Part shown: piece by piece, positions 37,301-45,349 of the stretch
Position numbering within the stretch: the stretch's first letter is position 1
How the letters are laid out: each line of letters starts with the position of its first letter
DNA from: Chitinophagaceae bacterium
Lineage (GTDB): Bacteria; Bacteroidota; Bacteroidia; Chitinophagales; Chitinophagaceae
NCBI GenBank assembly: GCA_028288585.1
Contig: JAQBNL010000088.1
Coordinates: 16,351-80,350, forward strand
Direction: 5' to 3'
DNA length: 64,000 nt
Program-made: the position numbers and the translations under genes
Notes under the pieces: model-generated
Databases searched by the model: none
The model's input: the letters and a program-made list of their open reading frames with translations, nothing else
What the model was told of the DNA's origin: nothing

Positions 37301-37434
37301 AGTCCCGTTATGTGCTGCCCACTAAGGCCATCAGTATTGGTGAAATGTTTAAAATCTTTTTCTTCATACAATTGTCCAAAACTATATCCCTGTATGGCCA
37401 GTTGAATTAATATCAATATGATACGAACGTGCAT
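34360..37434 (-). CDS. hybrid-type sensor: two-component propeller plus LytS-like histidine kinase
   Basis: 1024 residues. After a signal peptide, residues about 25-690 hold two-component regulator propeller repeats (e.g. DGLSGQHITGLTQDAYGNIWIS; ENRLWVGTNSGLYM), then a Y_Y_Y domain, one membrane helix (778-796) and a His_kinase domain with phosphoacceptor His826 in QMNPHFIFNCLNSIREM, followed by an HATPase domain (N-box FIENAIWHG; DDGIGIE). The propeller faces the periplasm as in HTCS systems, but here the receiver and DNA-binding parts are a separate LytTR protein. The ligand is unknown. Confidence 0.92.
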   Translation of the reverse strand: MHVRIILILIQLAIQGYSFGQLYEEKDFKHFTNTDGLSGQHITGLTQDAYGNIWISTLRGLNRFDGSTFKQFLHTSGKNSIPDNAVFSMKLLPKNELAIATDDGAQIINTLTLKTKDLDIPSPDALRYWSNACKYVSVDRGGNYGVSTKTGFYIFSSSGSLKKRYDRYTEKDIGISWMMFGSTIFQLPDGNLMQKTSEGLLVHDRVKNIIADVANYYPAIKKITPQLNSQQLFLFVSAYDILLFNMEKNSFDMIDIRNGNIRSFPACFTLQNEIGWQSNPVLLGKNTWAVNCRNKGFFLLHIDTLTKTISCSPEKYFSDRACNILFSDNQNRLWVGTNSGLYMQNRPSQIIQTSSIETSDKDLFSISSLYVLKNKIFAGTDKHGVFIIDKKTDKIIKNIRFFSGTNLTGVVSLLLVHPDTLWVAAYPGLCWINTKNFTSGIVMAYNLLEKPFKPAVLFRDKKKNIWIAGNQLNKIIFYNEVRKQFEILNSTNNNLLKVNSINSFAEDNRGRIWVGGDAIARFDPELQKFDTLIEHLSTQKSRKKGYTVMNDSHGDIWTTVNEDGMARLTGKITHIRSDFFLFDQSLAVSPTLLQDKIFIGTFNGISCLNITDFKTVLFTKDDGLPDRKLTTTHFVYDSSENSIWFACENKIAKINLSSTPYSKPPVLRFSELQIINDTIIHYPSTSVSLKYDQNNINIAFNAVNFNDAENMRFAYRFKNRKDSTWIETGTQQNILLTNIAPGNYILEAKVYSFDNKWNPQTKELEIIVSPPFWRTTWFYTVIAILLVTFIYILHRYRINQIRQKNDLDRALAQTEMKALHSQMNPHFIFNCLNSIREMILNNDNRQASHYLSKFAQLIRTTLENSTRHFINLKNTIDYLKRYLEMEQIRKDNFTYSIEVSEELEPDEIFLPPMLIQPFIENAIWHGVAAQKQMQITISFFKKNDELICIVEDDGIGIETSVKKKENDINRSSLGIQNIRQRIQLLNEKYNFNSKVTIEDKSTLYSQKDTGTRVTIYLPVKNTYI

Positions 37435-37765
37435 TAGCGTGGATGGTTGCTATTTATAAAGTTAACCTCTTGTTTATAAAAAAAAACTGTTGCACCCGGC
37501 CTTCTAGTTTTGCATGCCGTAAAAAGTTCGCACTAGGCCTTTAATGAAACTTATCCCGCCGTTCAGCCTTTAAAAAATTAAAATAATTTTTAGTCAGGTT
37601 ACCATTAATGAAAAAAGAGCCGCCGTTAGTGCATTTTGCTTTTATTGGATATATGCTAATAAATAATTTCACTAATCCTCAGAACTACTCTGCAAAAAAA
37701 ATAACTGCTTAACCTTTTTATTCTGATCATGATATTGGAATGCGGCTCAAAGAAAATCCGGCAAA
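37435..37765. other. 331-base intergenic region between divergent genes
   Basis: AT-rich, between the kinase gene and the Tim44-like gene. It contains a weak minus-strand -7-like TAACTTTA close to the kinase start and a duplicated GCCTTTAA (about 37537 and 37568), but no full promoter, RNA gene or ORF that I can support. Confidence 0.4.
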
Positions 37766-38245
37766 ATGAATGTATGGTTGAAAAGTTTAAGGATATCCAT
37801 AGCAGGCGCAAAGCTCAGTCATCTTGTGCAGAAAGATAAAGTTTGGGATCACGGAAGTATGGTAGAACAGGTAAGAACTGTTGCGATTCTTCTCAAAAAA
37901 GCTTTTCACCGAAACGATGCCGAAGTTGTAAAAAAGTGTATTACAGAAACAGCATTTAAAAAAATGAAAGAACAAATCGAAACTGCTGGAGCAAATACAA
38001 ATCAGCCATTAATGCATGATGAGCTTGAAGAAGTAAGCATTATTGCCGTTGCCCCAGGCAAGAAAGGGCAGCAGGATAGATTTACAGCATCAGTAAAATT
38101 TAAAAGAAGAGAACAGCAAAGCAATATTTCCTTTTCAACCATCAATGTAGATTATAGTACAAAACAAGTGTGGCAGTTTGTGCGGCAAAGAGAGTGGTGG
38201 TTATTGGATGATATCAAAGTAAAAAAAATCTTGCAACATTTTTAA
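37766..38245 (+). CDS. Tim44-like domain protein (tentative)
   Basis: 159 residues without signal peptide. Basic helices at the N-terminus are followed by an alpha+beta domain ending in VDYSTKQVWQFVRQREWWLLDDIKVKK. The order of helices, the central EEVSIIAVAPGKKGQQDRFTA strand pair and the final WQFVRQ...WWLLDDI hairpin look like the Tim44/NTF2-like fold seen in small bacterial membrane-associated proteins. The function of bacterial members is unknown. The next gene lies 26 bases downstream. Confidence 0.55.
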   Translation: MNVWLKSLRISIAGAKLSHLVQKDKVWDHGSMVEQVRTVAILLKKAFHRNDAEVVKKCITETAFKKMKEQIETAGANTNQPLMHDELEEVSIIAVAPGKKGQQDRFTASVKFKRREQQSNISFSTINVDYSTKQVWQFVRQREWWLLDDIKVKKILQHF

Positions 38246-38271
38246 ATATTATCATACTTAAAACACTTTTT

Positions 38272-41200
38272 ATGAGACTTGTAAAAATTTTACTCATCTG
38301 TTTAATTTGTATTCCATGTAAGTTAATTGCACAGCCTGGAGCTTTGATTCCTTCATTTGGACAATTCGGGATTGCTGTTACTACTGAAAGTTTGTCAAGG
38401 TTTGAAAACATATTGCCACTCGCAAATGGACAATTTTTGCTGACAGATCACGAAACGGCAAGCCATACTCAAGGTAACGGTTTCACGGAGTCTGCTACTT
38501 TTAGCATTTTTAGGAGATGTAATGCTGATGGCACCTTTGATGAAACTTATGGAAGCAATGGCAAAAGAAGATTCATATCCAGTGATCTGGTTCATCAGTA
38601 TTTCACGGGATTTGCAAGACTAAGTGACGGAAGGATTGTTGCCATTGAAACTTATGGATATAATGGTCAGTTTACGCCTCTAAATAACGTTTGGATATTC
38701 AATTCGGATGGAACCGGCGGTACGATTATAGCAGAACTCGCTGTCTTCGGGTATTTTTCTCTTCACCTTAATAGTATTGCTGTTGACGGGCAAAACAGAA
38801 TTGTTGTTACAGGCTGGGTAAAAGGAAATTCAGGCGCCGATAAAACCCTAACATACATTGCGAGGTTGCTACCAGATGGAAGCCTTGATGAGAGTTTTAA
38901 CCATGTTGGCTTTAGAGTGGTAGTTGAGAATTCAAGCTATAATTATTCCGGGGAGCAGGTTACCACGGATGCCGGCAACAACGTTATTATAGTAGAACAA
39001 GGTTATTACGGTACTGCCTTGGGAAACTATATTACCAAATACCTGGAAGATGGTTCGCATGTAACAGCTTTCGGCAACGTAAACGCTACTGCTGTGGTGC
39101 GTTCGTTGATCACAGATGGAAATTCCAAAATCATTTTTTTAGTTGGCGCCACCATTAAACGTCTCAATGCAAATGGGACCGCCGATGTAACTTTTCAGTC
39201 ATCCGGAATTTCAATAAAAAAATTAGTTATACAGCCGGACAACAAAGTTATCGCAGTTGGAAGCGGCACCATTAGTGGTCACTCGGTCTTTAAAGCTTGT
39301 CGCTTCGGGACTGGGGGCACCTTAGATCCTGCGTTTGGAACCAATGGAACTGTAATAACTGATCTGAATTTTGGTACCGCTGCAGACGATGCAATCTATG
39401 TAAACCGGAGATTATATGTATCCGGATATGTTGCTCCTGATTTTTCTTACGGAACAATAGTTGCCTATGACGGCAGCGATGTGCGAATGACATGCCCCAC
39501 ACCACAAAATCCTTATAATGTAGATGCAGGTAAGTGTTATGCAACCATAAACGGTATCAATGCAGTAATGTCTTCATCAACATTGTGGGCTAATGTGCAA
39601 AATACAGTTGTATATAATGGTACTACAACAACAGGTGAAGGTGGTGTAGCTGGTCAACAATTTCAATTAGGAACAACACACATCACCTATTCTTACACAG
39701 ATATAACTACCCAAACATGCTCTTTTGATATAACTGTTACAGACCAGGATCCGCCTGTTGCACGATGTAAAAATGTTACCGTACAACTTGATGAAACAGG
39801 AAATGGCACGCTCACTGCGGCACAGGTTGACAATGGCTCTACTGATGGTTGTGGTATACAATCCATGAGTTTAAGTAAAACATCTTTCAACTGCAGTGAT
39901 CCGTCGTCCAATACCGTTACGCTTACAGTTAATGATGTTCATGGCAATTCATCTACCTGTAATGCAACAATTACAGTAGAAGATAATGTGCCACCTGTTG
40001 CAAAATGTAAAAATGTAACCGTTTACCTTGATGCAACCGGGAATGGAAGTATTACTACAGACCAAATTAATGATGGTTCAACAGATGCTTGTGGAATTAA
40101 AAGCCTTAGTCTTGATATAACAACATTTAATTGTACCAATAAAGGAAATAACACAGTTACGCTAACTGTAACGGATAACCATGATAATTCTTCTACATGT
40201 ACCTCTACTGTTACTGTTGTTGACAATCTTCCTCCTGTTATCTCTTCTGTAGTACCAACGCCATCAGCAATATGGCCAACCGACCGTAAAATGAAGAATG
40301 TATCAGTAGCTACAGCAGCAACAGATAATTGTAACGTGTACTCGTGCAGCATAACCGGTGTTGTTATAAAGGCAGGTGAATTTGCAGGAGATAATATTGG
40401 TCCCGATTGGCAGATCACAAGTGCCAATACTGTAAACCTGAGAGCCGAAATCCCCAAAAAAGGTATTAAACGAATATATACAGTTACAGTTACATGCACA
40501 GATGCATCAAATAATTCTTCAACATCAACAACAGATGTGATAGTGGCACACAACATTACAACGCCGGCAAGCGGTGCTACCGTAAGAATTGGTTCAACCG
40601 TGAATTTAGCAGGGGAGTTTTGGGATGTAGCAGGTAAAAAGCATACAGCAAAATGGCTTATCGATGATAAAACTTTAATAAATGGAACAGTAACCGAACC
40701 TTTAGGAATGAATAGTGGTACAGTAACCGGATCGTATAAATTTACTACTGCCGGCGTATATAAGATACAGATGAACGTTACTGATCAGAATGGAATAACC
40801 AGTTACAGCAATACGAGCGAGAACCTTGAGGCAATTGTTGTTGTTTATGATCCGGATGGTGGTCACACTTATGGAGGTGGATGGTTTAATTCACCTGCTG
40901 GTGCATTACCCAATAATTCAAGAGCCATCGGAGAAGTGAGCTATGGATTTGCAATGAACTATTATAAAAACGCTACGCTTCCAAAAGGAGAAACACAATT
41001 TGAATTTAAAGTTGGTGATTTTGAATTCAATGCTGTAACCTTTGATTACCTAAGTATTAATAAGGCTAAAGCACAATTCAAAGGAACGGGTAAGATCACC
41101 GGCGGACAGAGTGGAATAAATTTTATCATGACAGTTATTGACGGTCAACTGGATGGAACTAATGTAGATAAGGTGAGAATGAAAATCTATAATAAAAATA

Positions 41201-41643
41201 CAGGACAAGTGTATTACGATAATCAGCCTGGTGCAAGTGATGCTGCTAATCCTGTTACCCCGGTAGGACAAAACAGTTCCATCGTGATCAGTAGCAATGC
41301 TGCCATAACCAGATCTATTCAAAGTAAAAGTGAATTAAATATTGAAGGCCAACAACTGAAAGTTGAAAGTGAACAACTGAAAGTTTTTGACAAAGGACTG
41401 CAAATTCAGGCATTCCCCAATCCTGCAAGAAAGAGCTTCACGTTTACAGCAAAGAGCAGCAACAGTAAAGACATAATTGTATTGTATGTATTAAATGTAA
41501 TGGGAAGGGTAATTGAATCCAGAACTTTAATTTCGGATAAACCGATAACTTTTGGAGACATGTACAGGCCCGGTGCTTATTATATCAGGGTCATACAGGG
41601 AAAAGAACAAAAGCAAATGAAGCTGATCAAACTGAGTGATTAA
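38272..41643 (+). CDS. large surface protein: delta-60 repeats, HYR-like repeats, T9SS type A sorting domain
   Basis: 1123 residues with a signal peptide (CKLIAQPG). Residues about 25-400 are delta-60/DUF5122 beta-propeller-type repeats (LLPDGSLDESFNHVGF; GTLDPAFGTNGTVI). From about 490 come two HYR-like domains, 80 residues each and an exact 240-base period, with conserved Cys; a third, degenerate unit starts at PPVISSVVP. Another beta domain carries GGHTYGGGWFNSPAGAL. The C-terminal about 80 residues (IQAFPNPARKSFTF; YRPGAYYIRVIQGKEQKQMKL) are a type A T9SS sorting signal. It should be exported and surface-anchored. A bidirectional terminator begins in its stop codon. Confidence 0.88.
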   Translation: MRLVKILLICLICIPCKLIAQPGALIPSFGQFGIAVTTESLSRFENILPLANGQFLLTDHETASHTQGNGFTESATFSIFRRCNADGTFDETYGSNGKRRFISSDLVHQYFTGFARLSDGRIVAIETYGYNGQFTPLNNVWIFNSDGTGGTIIAELAVFGYFSLHLNSIAVDGQNRIVVTGWVKGNSGADKTLTYIARLLPDGSLDESFNHVGFRVVVENSSYNYSGEQVTTDAGNNVIIVEQGYYGTALGNYITKYLEDGSHVTAFGNVNATAVVRSLITDGNSKIIFLVGATIKRLNANGTADVTFQSSGISIKKLVIQPDNKVIAVGSGTISGHSVFKACRFGTGGTLDPAFGTNGTVITDLNFGTAADDAIYVNRRLYVSGYVAPDFSYGTIVAYDGSDVRMTCPTPQNPYNVDAGKCYATINGINAVMSSSTLWANVQNTVVYNGTTTTGEGGVAGQQFQLGTTHITYSYTDITTQTCSFDITVTDQDPPVARCKNVTVQLDETGNGTLTAAQVDNGSTDGCGIQSMSLSKTSFNCSDPSSNTVTLTVNDVHGNSSTCNATITVEDNVPPVAKCKNVTVYLDATGNGSITTDQINDGSTDACGIKSLSLDITTFNCTNKGNNTVTLTVTDNHDNSSTCTSTVTVVDNLPPVISSVVPTPSAIWPTDRKMKNVSVATAATDNCNVYSCSITGVVIKAGEFAGDNIGPDWQITSANTVNLRAEIPKKGIKRIYTVTVTCTDASNNSSTSTTDVIVAHNITTPASGATVRIGSTVNLAGEFWDVAGKKHTAKWLIDDKTLINGTVTEPLGMNSGTVTGSYKFTTAGVYKIQMNVTDQNGITSYSNTSENLEAIVVVYDPDGGHTYGGGWFNSPAGALPNNSRAIGEVSYGFAMNYYKNATLPKGETQFEFKVGDFEFNAVTFDYLSINKAKAQFKGTGKITGGQSGINFIMTVIDGQLDGTNVDKVRMKIYNKNTGQVYYDNQPGASDAANPVTPVGQNSSIVISSNAAITRSIQSKSELNIEGQQLKVESEQLKVFDKGLQIQAFPNPARKSFTFTAKSSNSKDIIVLYVLNVMGRVIESRTLISDKPITFGDMYRPGAYYIRVIQGKEQKQMKLIKLSD
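39751..40230 (+). repeat. two tandem 240-base HYR-like coding repeats
   Basis: Bases from 39751 and from 39991 start with CCnCCTGTTGCAnnATGTAA and continue in register for 240 bases each; a third unit begins at 40231 but has diverged. Each encodes about 80 residues with pattern PPVAxCKNVTVxLDxTGNGxx...CGIxSxSL...NTVTLTVxDxHxNSSTC. Confidence 0.75.
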
Positions 41644-41691
41644 TTCTTAATAAAAAAACCCTGCGAATGCAGGGTTTTTTTATTAAGAATT
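41642..41691. terminator. bidirectional terminator shared by convergent genes
   Basis: A 23-base perfect stem (41642-41664 with 41669-41691) around loop GAAT; the core is ACCCTGC/GCAGGGT flanked by seven A and seven T, so it works on both strands. The TAA stop of the plus-strand surface protein (41641-41643) and the TAA of the minus-strand acyltransferase (41685-41683) are both inside or at the edge of the stem. Confidence 0.92.
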
Positions 41692-42420
41692 TGCAACATA
41701 ATAACTGCTCATTAATTTATGCAGTTGCTGTTTTATCTCTTCATAATTATCAGTTGGCAATACTTTCACTGCCGGCAAAAAATGTATTTCAAATTTAGTT
41801 GGCCAAAAGAAAAATGTTTTACCGGGAGGCAGCGCTTTTTTTGTATTAAACATTATTGCCGGTAAAATGGGGGTGTCTGTTTCTGCTGCTAATTTAAAAG
41901 CCCCGTTATGAAACTCTTTCATTGGCATGCCAGTTTTGTTGCGGGTGCCTTCAGGATAGATACACATGTGAATACCAAGACTGAGCACTTCTTTCATTTT
42001 ATTAAAACTATTACGCCTGCTGTCTTTATCGTTTCTATCAACAAGAACGGAACCCCTTTTATATATGAGTCCAAATAAAGGCACCCGTGACATTTCTATT
42101 TTAGCAATTGTTTTATTTGCACCGGGGATAAAAGGAGTTGTTATGGGTACATCCATTAAAGAATTATGGTTGCTGATAACGATATAAGTTTTTCCTTTCT
42201 CAAAATTTTCTTTGCCCTTTATTTTTAACCGGCATCCGGCAAGCAGGAAAAAAATTTGCATCCATGCTTTTGAAATATTCCGGAATACAGCTGTTCGTTT
42301 TGGTTCTTTTATCACACCTATCATCCACATTAAAAGTACCACAGGCAGCATAGTAATAATAAAAATTATCATAGCCCACAATGCAAATATTCTCCCTAAA
42401 ATTTCTTTAATAATTTTCAT
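41683..42420 (-). CDS. plsC: 1-acyl-sn-glycerol-3-phosphate acyltransferase
   Basis: 245 residues with an N-terminal membrane helix pair (residues 10-37). Acyltransferase motifs: NHNSLMD (84-90, the HxxxxD catalytic pair), a glycine/arginine motif around KRGSVLVDRNDKDSRR, and PEGTR (156-160), with a later PILPAIMF segment. It adds the second acyl chain in phospholipid synthesis at the inner membrane. Its start is one base beyond the ung stop, so both are probably one operon (ung first). Confidence 0.9.
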   Translation of the reverse strand: MKIIKEILGRIFALWAMIIFIITMLPVVLLMWMIGVIKEPKRTAVFRNISKAWMQIFFLLAGCRLKIKGKENFEKGKTYIVISNHNSLMDVPITTPFIPGANKTIAKIEMSRVPLFGLIYKRGSVLVDRNDKDSRRNSFNKMKEVLSLGIHMCIYPEGTRNKTGMPMKEFHNGAFKLAAETDTPILPAIMFNTKKALPPGKTFFFWPTKFEIHFLPAVKVLPTDNYEEIKQQLHKLMSSYYVANS

Positions 42421-42421
42421 T

Positions 42422-43099
42422 TTATTTATTCAGCTTCCAGTCAATTGGCGCCAGGCCTTCCTGCATTAAAAATTCATTTGTTTTTGAAAAATGCTTACAG
42501 CCAAAAAAACCTTTATCAGCGCTGAAAGGAGAGGGGTGTGCCGCTTTTAAAACATGATGTTTGGTTTCATCTATCAATGCCTGTTTATCCTGTGCAAACC
42601 TGCCCCATAATAAAAACACAACGCCTTTTTTTTCTTCTGATATTTTTTTAATTACAGCATCCGTAAATTCTATCCATCCTATTTTACTATGGCTGCCGGG
42701 TTCATTTTTCCTTACCGTTAATGATGCATTTAATAAAAGCACTCCCTGAGTTGCCCATTTTTCCAGGTTGCCATTAACGGATGGCGTAATACCAAGATCA
42801 CTTTGTAATTCTTTAAAAATATTTATCAGCGATGGAGGCTTTGTAATTCCATCCGGCACTGAAAAACTTAAACCCTGGGCCTGCCCCGGGTTGTGATATG
42901 GATCCTGCCCCAGTAACACAACCTTTACTTTATCAAACGGCGTTTTATCAAAGGCATTAAACATTAATGAGCCGGGTGGATATATTATTTTGCCTGCAGC
43001 TTTTTCTGTTTTAATAAACATTGCTATTTGCAGAAAATAATCTTTTGAAAACTCATCTTTAAGCACTTCTTTCCAGCTTTCTTCCATTTTTACATTCAT
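42422..43099 (-). CDS. ung: uracil-DNA glycosylase
   Basis: Read from ATG 43099 (225 residues), preceded by AAAAGGT six bases upstream, a better start than the open frame to 43123. Family 1 motifs are complete: water-activating LLGQDPYHNPGQAQG (Asp66), uracil-binding VLLLNASLTVR, and the HPSPFSADKGFFG DNA-intercalation loop. It removes uracil from DNA as the first step of base excision repair. The terminator of the M13 peptidase gene sits directly upstream. Confidence 0.96.
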   Translation of the reverse strand: MNVKMEESWKEVLKDEFSKDYFLQIAMFIKTEKAAGKIIYPPGSLMFNAFDKTPFDKVKVVLLGQDPYHNPGQAQGLSFSVPDGITKPPSLINIFKELQSDLGITPSVNGNLEKWATQGVLLLNASLTVRKNEPGSHSKIGWIEFTDAVIKKISEEKKGVVFLLWGRFAQDKQALIDETKHHVLKAAHPSPFSADKGFFGCKHFSKTNEFLMQEGLAPIDWKLNK

Positions 43100-43121
43100 G
43101 CTTACCTTTTTATAAAAATAC

Positions 43122-43146
43122 AAAAGCTCCCAAAACAGGAGCTTTT
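43122..43146 (-). terminator. terminator of the M13 peptidase gene
   Basis: AAAAGCTCC (43122-43130), 7-base loop, GGAGCTTTT (43138-43146): a 9-base stem, followed on the minus strand by GTATTTTT. It is 25 bases after the peptidase stop and ends just before the ung start. Confidence 0.8.
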
Positions 43147-43170
43147 AATATTTGTACATCCATTAATCAG

Positions 43171-45192
43171 TTACCAGATTTTTATTCGTTGGTCAGGTGA
43201 TTTATATAATTTTTCTCCCGGCTTTACATCAAATGCATTATACCATGCATCAATATTTGGCAGCGGACCATTCACCCGATAAGATCCCGGAGAATGAGGA
43301 TCAGTTAGAACTCTTTGAGCCGCTTCTTCAGGTAAAATATTTTCTCTCCATACCTGTGCAAAGCCAAGAAAGAAGCGCTGTGCCGGCGTAAAGCCATCTA
43401 TCTTTTTCCCTTCTTTAAATTGCTGTGTTTTTGTAAAAGCTTCGTAAGCAATATTAATGCCTCCAAGGTCTGCAAGATTTTCTCCTAATGTTAACCTGCC
43501 ATTAAGATGTAACGAATCCTGAACCGTAAAGCCACTGTATAGATCGGCAACAGCATTAGACCTTGTTTTAAATTTATCGGCATCTTCTTTTGTCCACCAG
43601 TCAGTAAGGTTTCCCTGCGGATCAGAAAGGCGTCCCTGGTCATCGAAGCCATGCGTCATTTCATGACCGATAACAACTCCAATGCCTCCATAATTAACCG
43701 CATCATCAGCCTCAAAATCAAAGAATGGAAATTGAAGAATTCCTGCAGGGAATGTTATCTCGTTATTAGATGAATTATAAGATGCATTTACTGTTGGTGG
43801 TGTAAAACCCCAGAGTGTTTTATCAATTGGCTTGCCCAGGCGATTAACATTTTCATCGTAAGCCCACTTGCCAAGACGCTGCCTGTTACCGAGGTAATCA
43901 TCTTTAGCTATGGCAACTGATGTGTAATCTCTCCATTTATCTGTATAGCCAATTTTTTTTGTGAAGGCATTTAATTTTTCAAGCGCTTTTTGTTTAGTGG
44001 CATCGCTCATCCAGTCGAGCTGCTTAATACGGTCTGCAAATGTTTGCTGCAGGTTATTAACAAGATCAAGCATGCGCTTTTTTGCTTCCGGTGTAAAATA
44101 TTTGGTTACATACATTTCTCCCAGCAGATCGCCCATTGAATTATCTATAATGCCGCTAACACGCTGCCAGCGGGGCGACATTTGCTTTTGCCCTGTTAGC
44201 ACTTTATTGAATTTAAAATTCTGCTCAACAAATGCACTGCTTAGGTATGGAGCAGCTGATTCAATAATATGCCATTGCATATATGCTTTCCAATCATCTG
44301 TGGAAACCGCACCCAATAAAAGATCAACCGATTTTAAAAATGAAGGGTTAGAAACAATAACACTATCAGCGCCTCTTATCATTAATTTTTCTGCAAGATT
44401 TTTCCAATCAATAGAAGGTGTTGTTGAGGAAAGATCTTTCCAGGAATATTTATTATACGTTTTGTAGGGATCTCTCATTTCAACCCTTGGCATTTGTGCT
44501 TTAGCCAATGCAGTTTCAATGCGCATTACTGCCCATGCATTTCTTGTTGCCTCTGCGTCAGTTCTTCCTGTAAGCTTAAACATGTTTACCATGTTGGCAA
44601 TAAATTCGCTGCGAATGTTTACAAATCGCTGATCGTTTTTTAAATAATAATCCCTGTCCGGAAGTGTTATTCCACCTTGCCCCATTTGCGGGATATATTT
44701 TGTTGCATTCTTTCTATCCTGTGCAACAAAAATCCCAATAGGAGAGGTTGCACCAACACCATTCACTCTTTCATAAACCATTTCATTTAAAATATCATCA
44801 ACGGTCTTTACATTATTTATTCTTTCCAGGTGGGGAATCAGTGGCTGGTAGCCTCTTCTTTCAATTGCCAGGGAATCCATCCCGCTTACGTAATAATCAC
44901 CAATTTTTTTAAACTTATCAGGTGTTGTTTTATTGGCTTCCTCTTTCATAAGCTGATGAAGGCGAGTTGTATTATCCTCGGCAATTATTCCAAAAGCTCC
45001 CCACCTTGTTTTTGATGCAGGCACGGGGTTTTTCCTGATCCAGGTTCCATTTGCATATACATAAAAATTGTCACCCGGCTTAATAGTAAAATCCATATTT
45101 GCCGGATCAATAAACTTTCTTTTTTTATCAGGCGGAATAAAGCTTAATAGAAATATTGCGGCTATCGCAATTGATAATTTTTGCAGGTTCAT
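43171..45192 (-). CDS. M13 family (neprilysin/PepO-like) metallopeptidase
   Basis: 673 residues from ATG 45192, with a signal peptide (MNLQKLSIAIAAIFLLSF). The open frame to 45213 adds seven residues before it. The M13 domain shows the zinc site GHEMTHGFDDQGR (HExxH), the third ligand in GENLADLGG, NAFYNS-like NASYNSSNNEITFPAG and, at the end, VNGPLPNIDAWYNAF. It would cleave exported peptides in the periplasm or outside the cell. The first 400 residues form the helical lid. Upstream lies the tRNA-Arg array. Confidence 0.94.
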   Translation of the reverse strand: MNLQKLSIAIAAIFLLSFIPPDKKRKFIDPANMDFTIKPGDNFYVYANGTWIRKNPVPASKTRWGAFGIIAEDNTTRLHQLMKEEANKTTPDKFKKIGDYYVSGMDSLAIERRGYQPLIPHLERINNVKTVDDILNEMVYERVNGVGATSPIGIFVAQDRKNATKYIPQMGQGGITLPDRDYYLKNDQRFVNIRSEFIANMVNMFKLTGRTDAEATRNAWAVMRIETALAKAQMPRVEMRDPYKTYNKYSWKDLSSTTPSIDWKNLAEKLMIRGADSVIVSNPSFLKSVDLLLGAVSTDDWKAYMQWHIIESAAPYLSSAFVEQNFKFNKVLTGQKQMSPRWQRVSGIIDNSMGDLLGEMYVTKYFTPEAKKRMLDLVNNLQQTFADRIKQLDWMSDATKQKALEKLNAFTKKIGYTDKWRDYTSVAIAKDDYLGNRQRLGKWAYDENVNRLGKPIDKTLWGFTPPTVNASYNSSNNEITFPAGILQFPFFDFEADDAVNYGGIGVVIGHEMTHGFDDQGRLSDPQGNLTDWWTKEDADKFKTRSNAVADLYSGFTVQDSLHLNGRLTLGENLADLGGINIAYEAFTKTQQFKEGKKIDGFTPAQRFFLGFAQVWRENILPEEAAQRVLTDPHSPGSYRVNGPLPNIDAWYNAFDVKPGEKLYKSPDQRIKIW

Positions 45193-45240
45193 GTGTGTTT
45201 TTTTAGGCGCCAATTTACATCTTTAATTTTCTAAATGAGA

Positions 45241-45265
45241 AAAGCGGGCTGTTAAAACCTGCTTT
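45241..45265 (-). terminator. weak hairpin after tRNA-like copy C
   Basis: On the minus strand AAAGCAGG and CCCGCTTT form an imperfect stem (one A-C mismatch) around TTTTAACAG, followed by TCTCATTT. It may end transcripts through tRNA-like copy C. Confidence 0.4.
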
Positions 45266-45273
45266 AAATCTTG

Positions 45274-45349
45274 TGAACCGGATTAGATTCGAACCAATGA
45301 CCCTCCCGATTAGAAATCGGGATACTCTATCCAATTGAGCTAACAAGAT
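45274..45349 (-). pseudogene. tRNA-Arg(TCT)-like copy C, acceptor stem broken
   Basis: Minus strand. The D arm (TAGCTCAATTGGATAGAGTA), anticodon loop TTTCTAA, variable loop and T arm (ATTGG TTCGAAT CTAAT), and the 3' acceptor CCGGTTCA are tRNA-Arg-like. The 5' acceptor should be GGACCGG but is ATCTTGT, which cannot pair with CCGGTTC. The anticodon arm is two bases longer than normal (TCCCGATTTCTAATCGGGA). The first bases are also the last codons of the GIY-YIG frame, whose TAG stop lies in the D arm. So it is probably not a working tRNA, unless AATCTTGT pairs with ACAAGATT in the flank. Confidence 0.75.

Noticed and set aside
41351..41385. Direct repeat AACAACTGAAAGTT twice, 21 bases apart
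   Set aside because: It lies in the flexible linker before the sorting domain (QLKVESEQLKV), a common low-complexity linker, so a mobile or regulatory role is unlikely.
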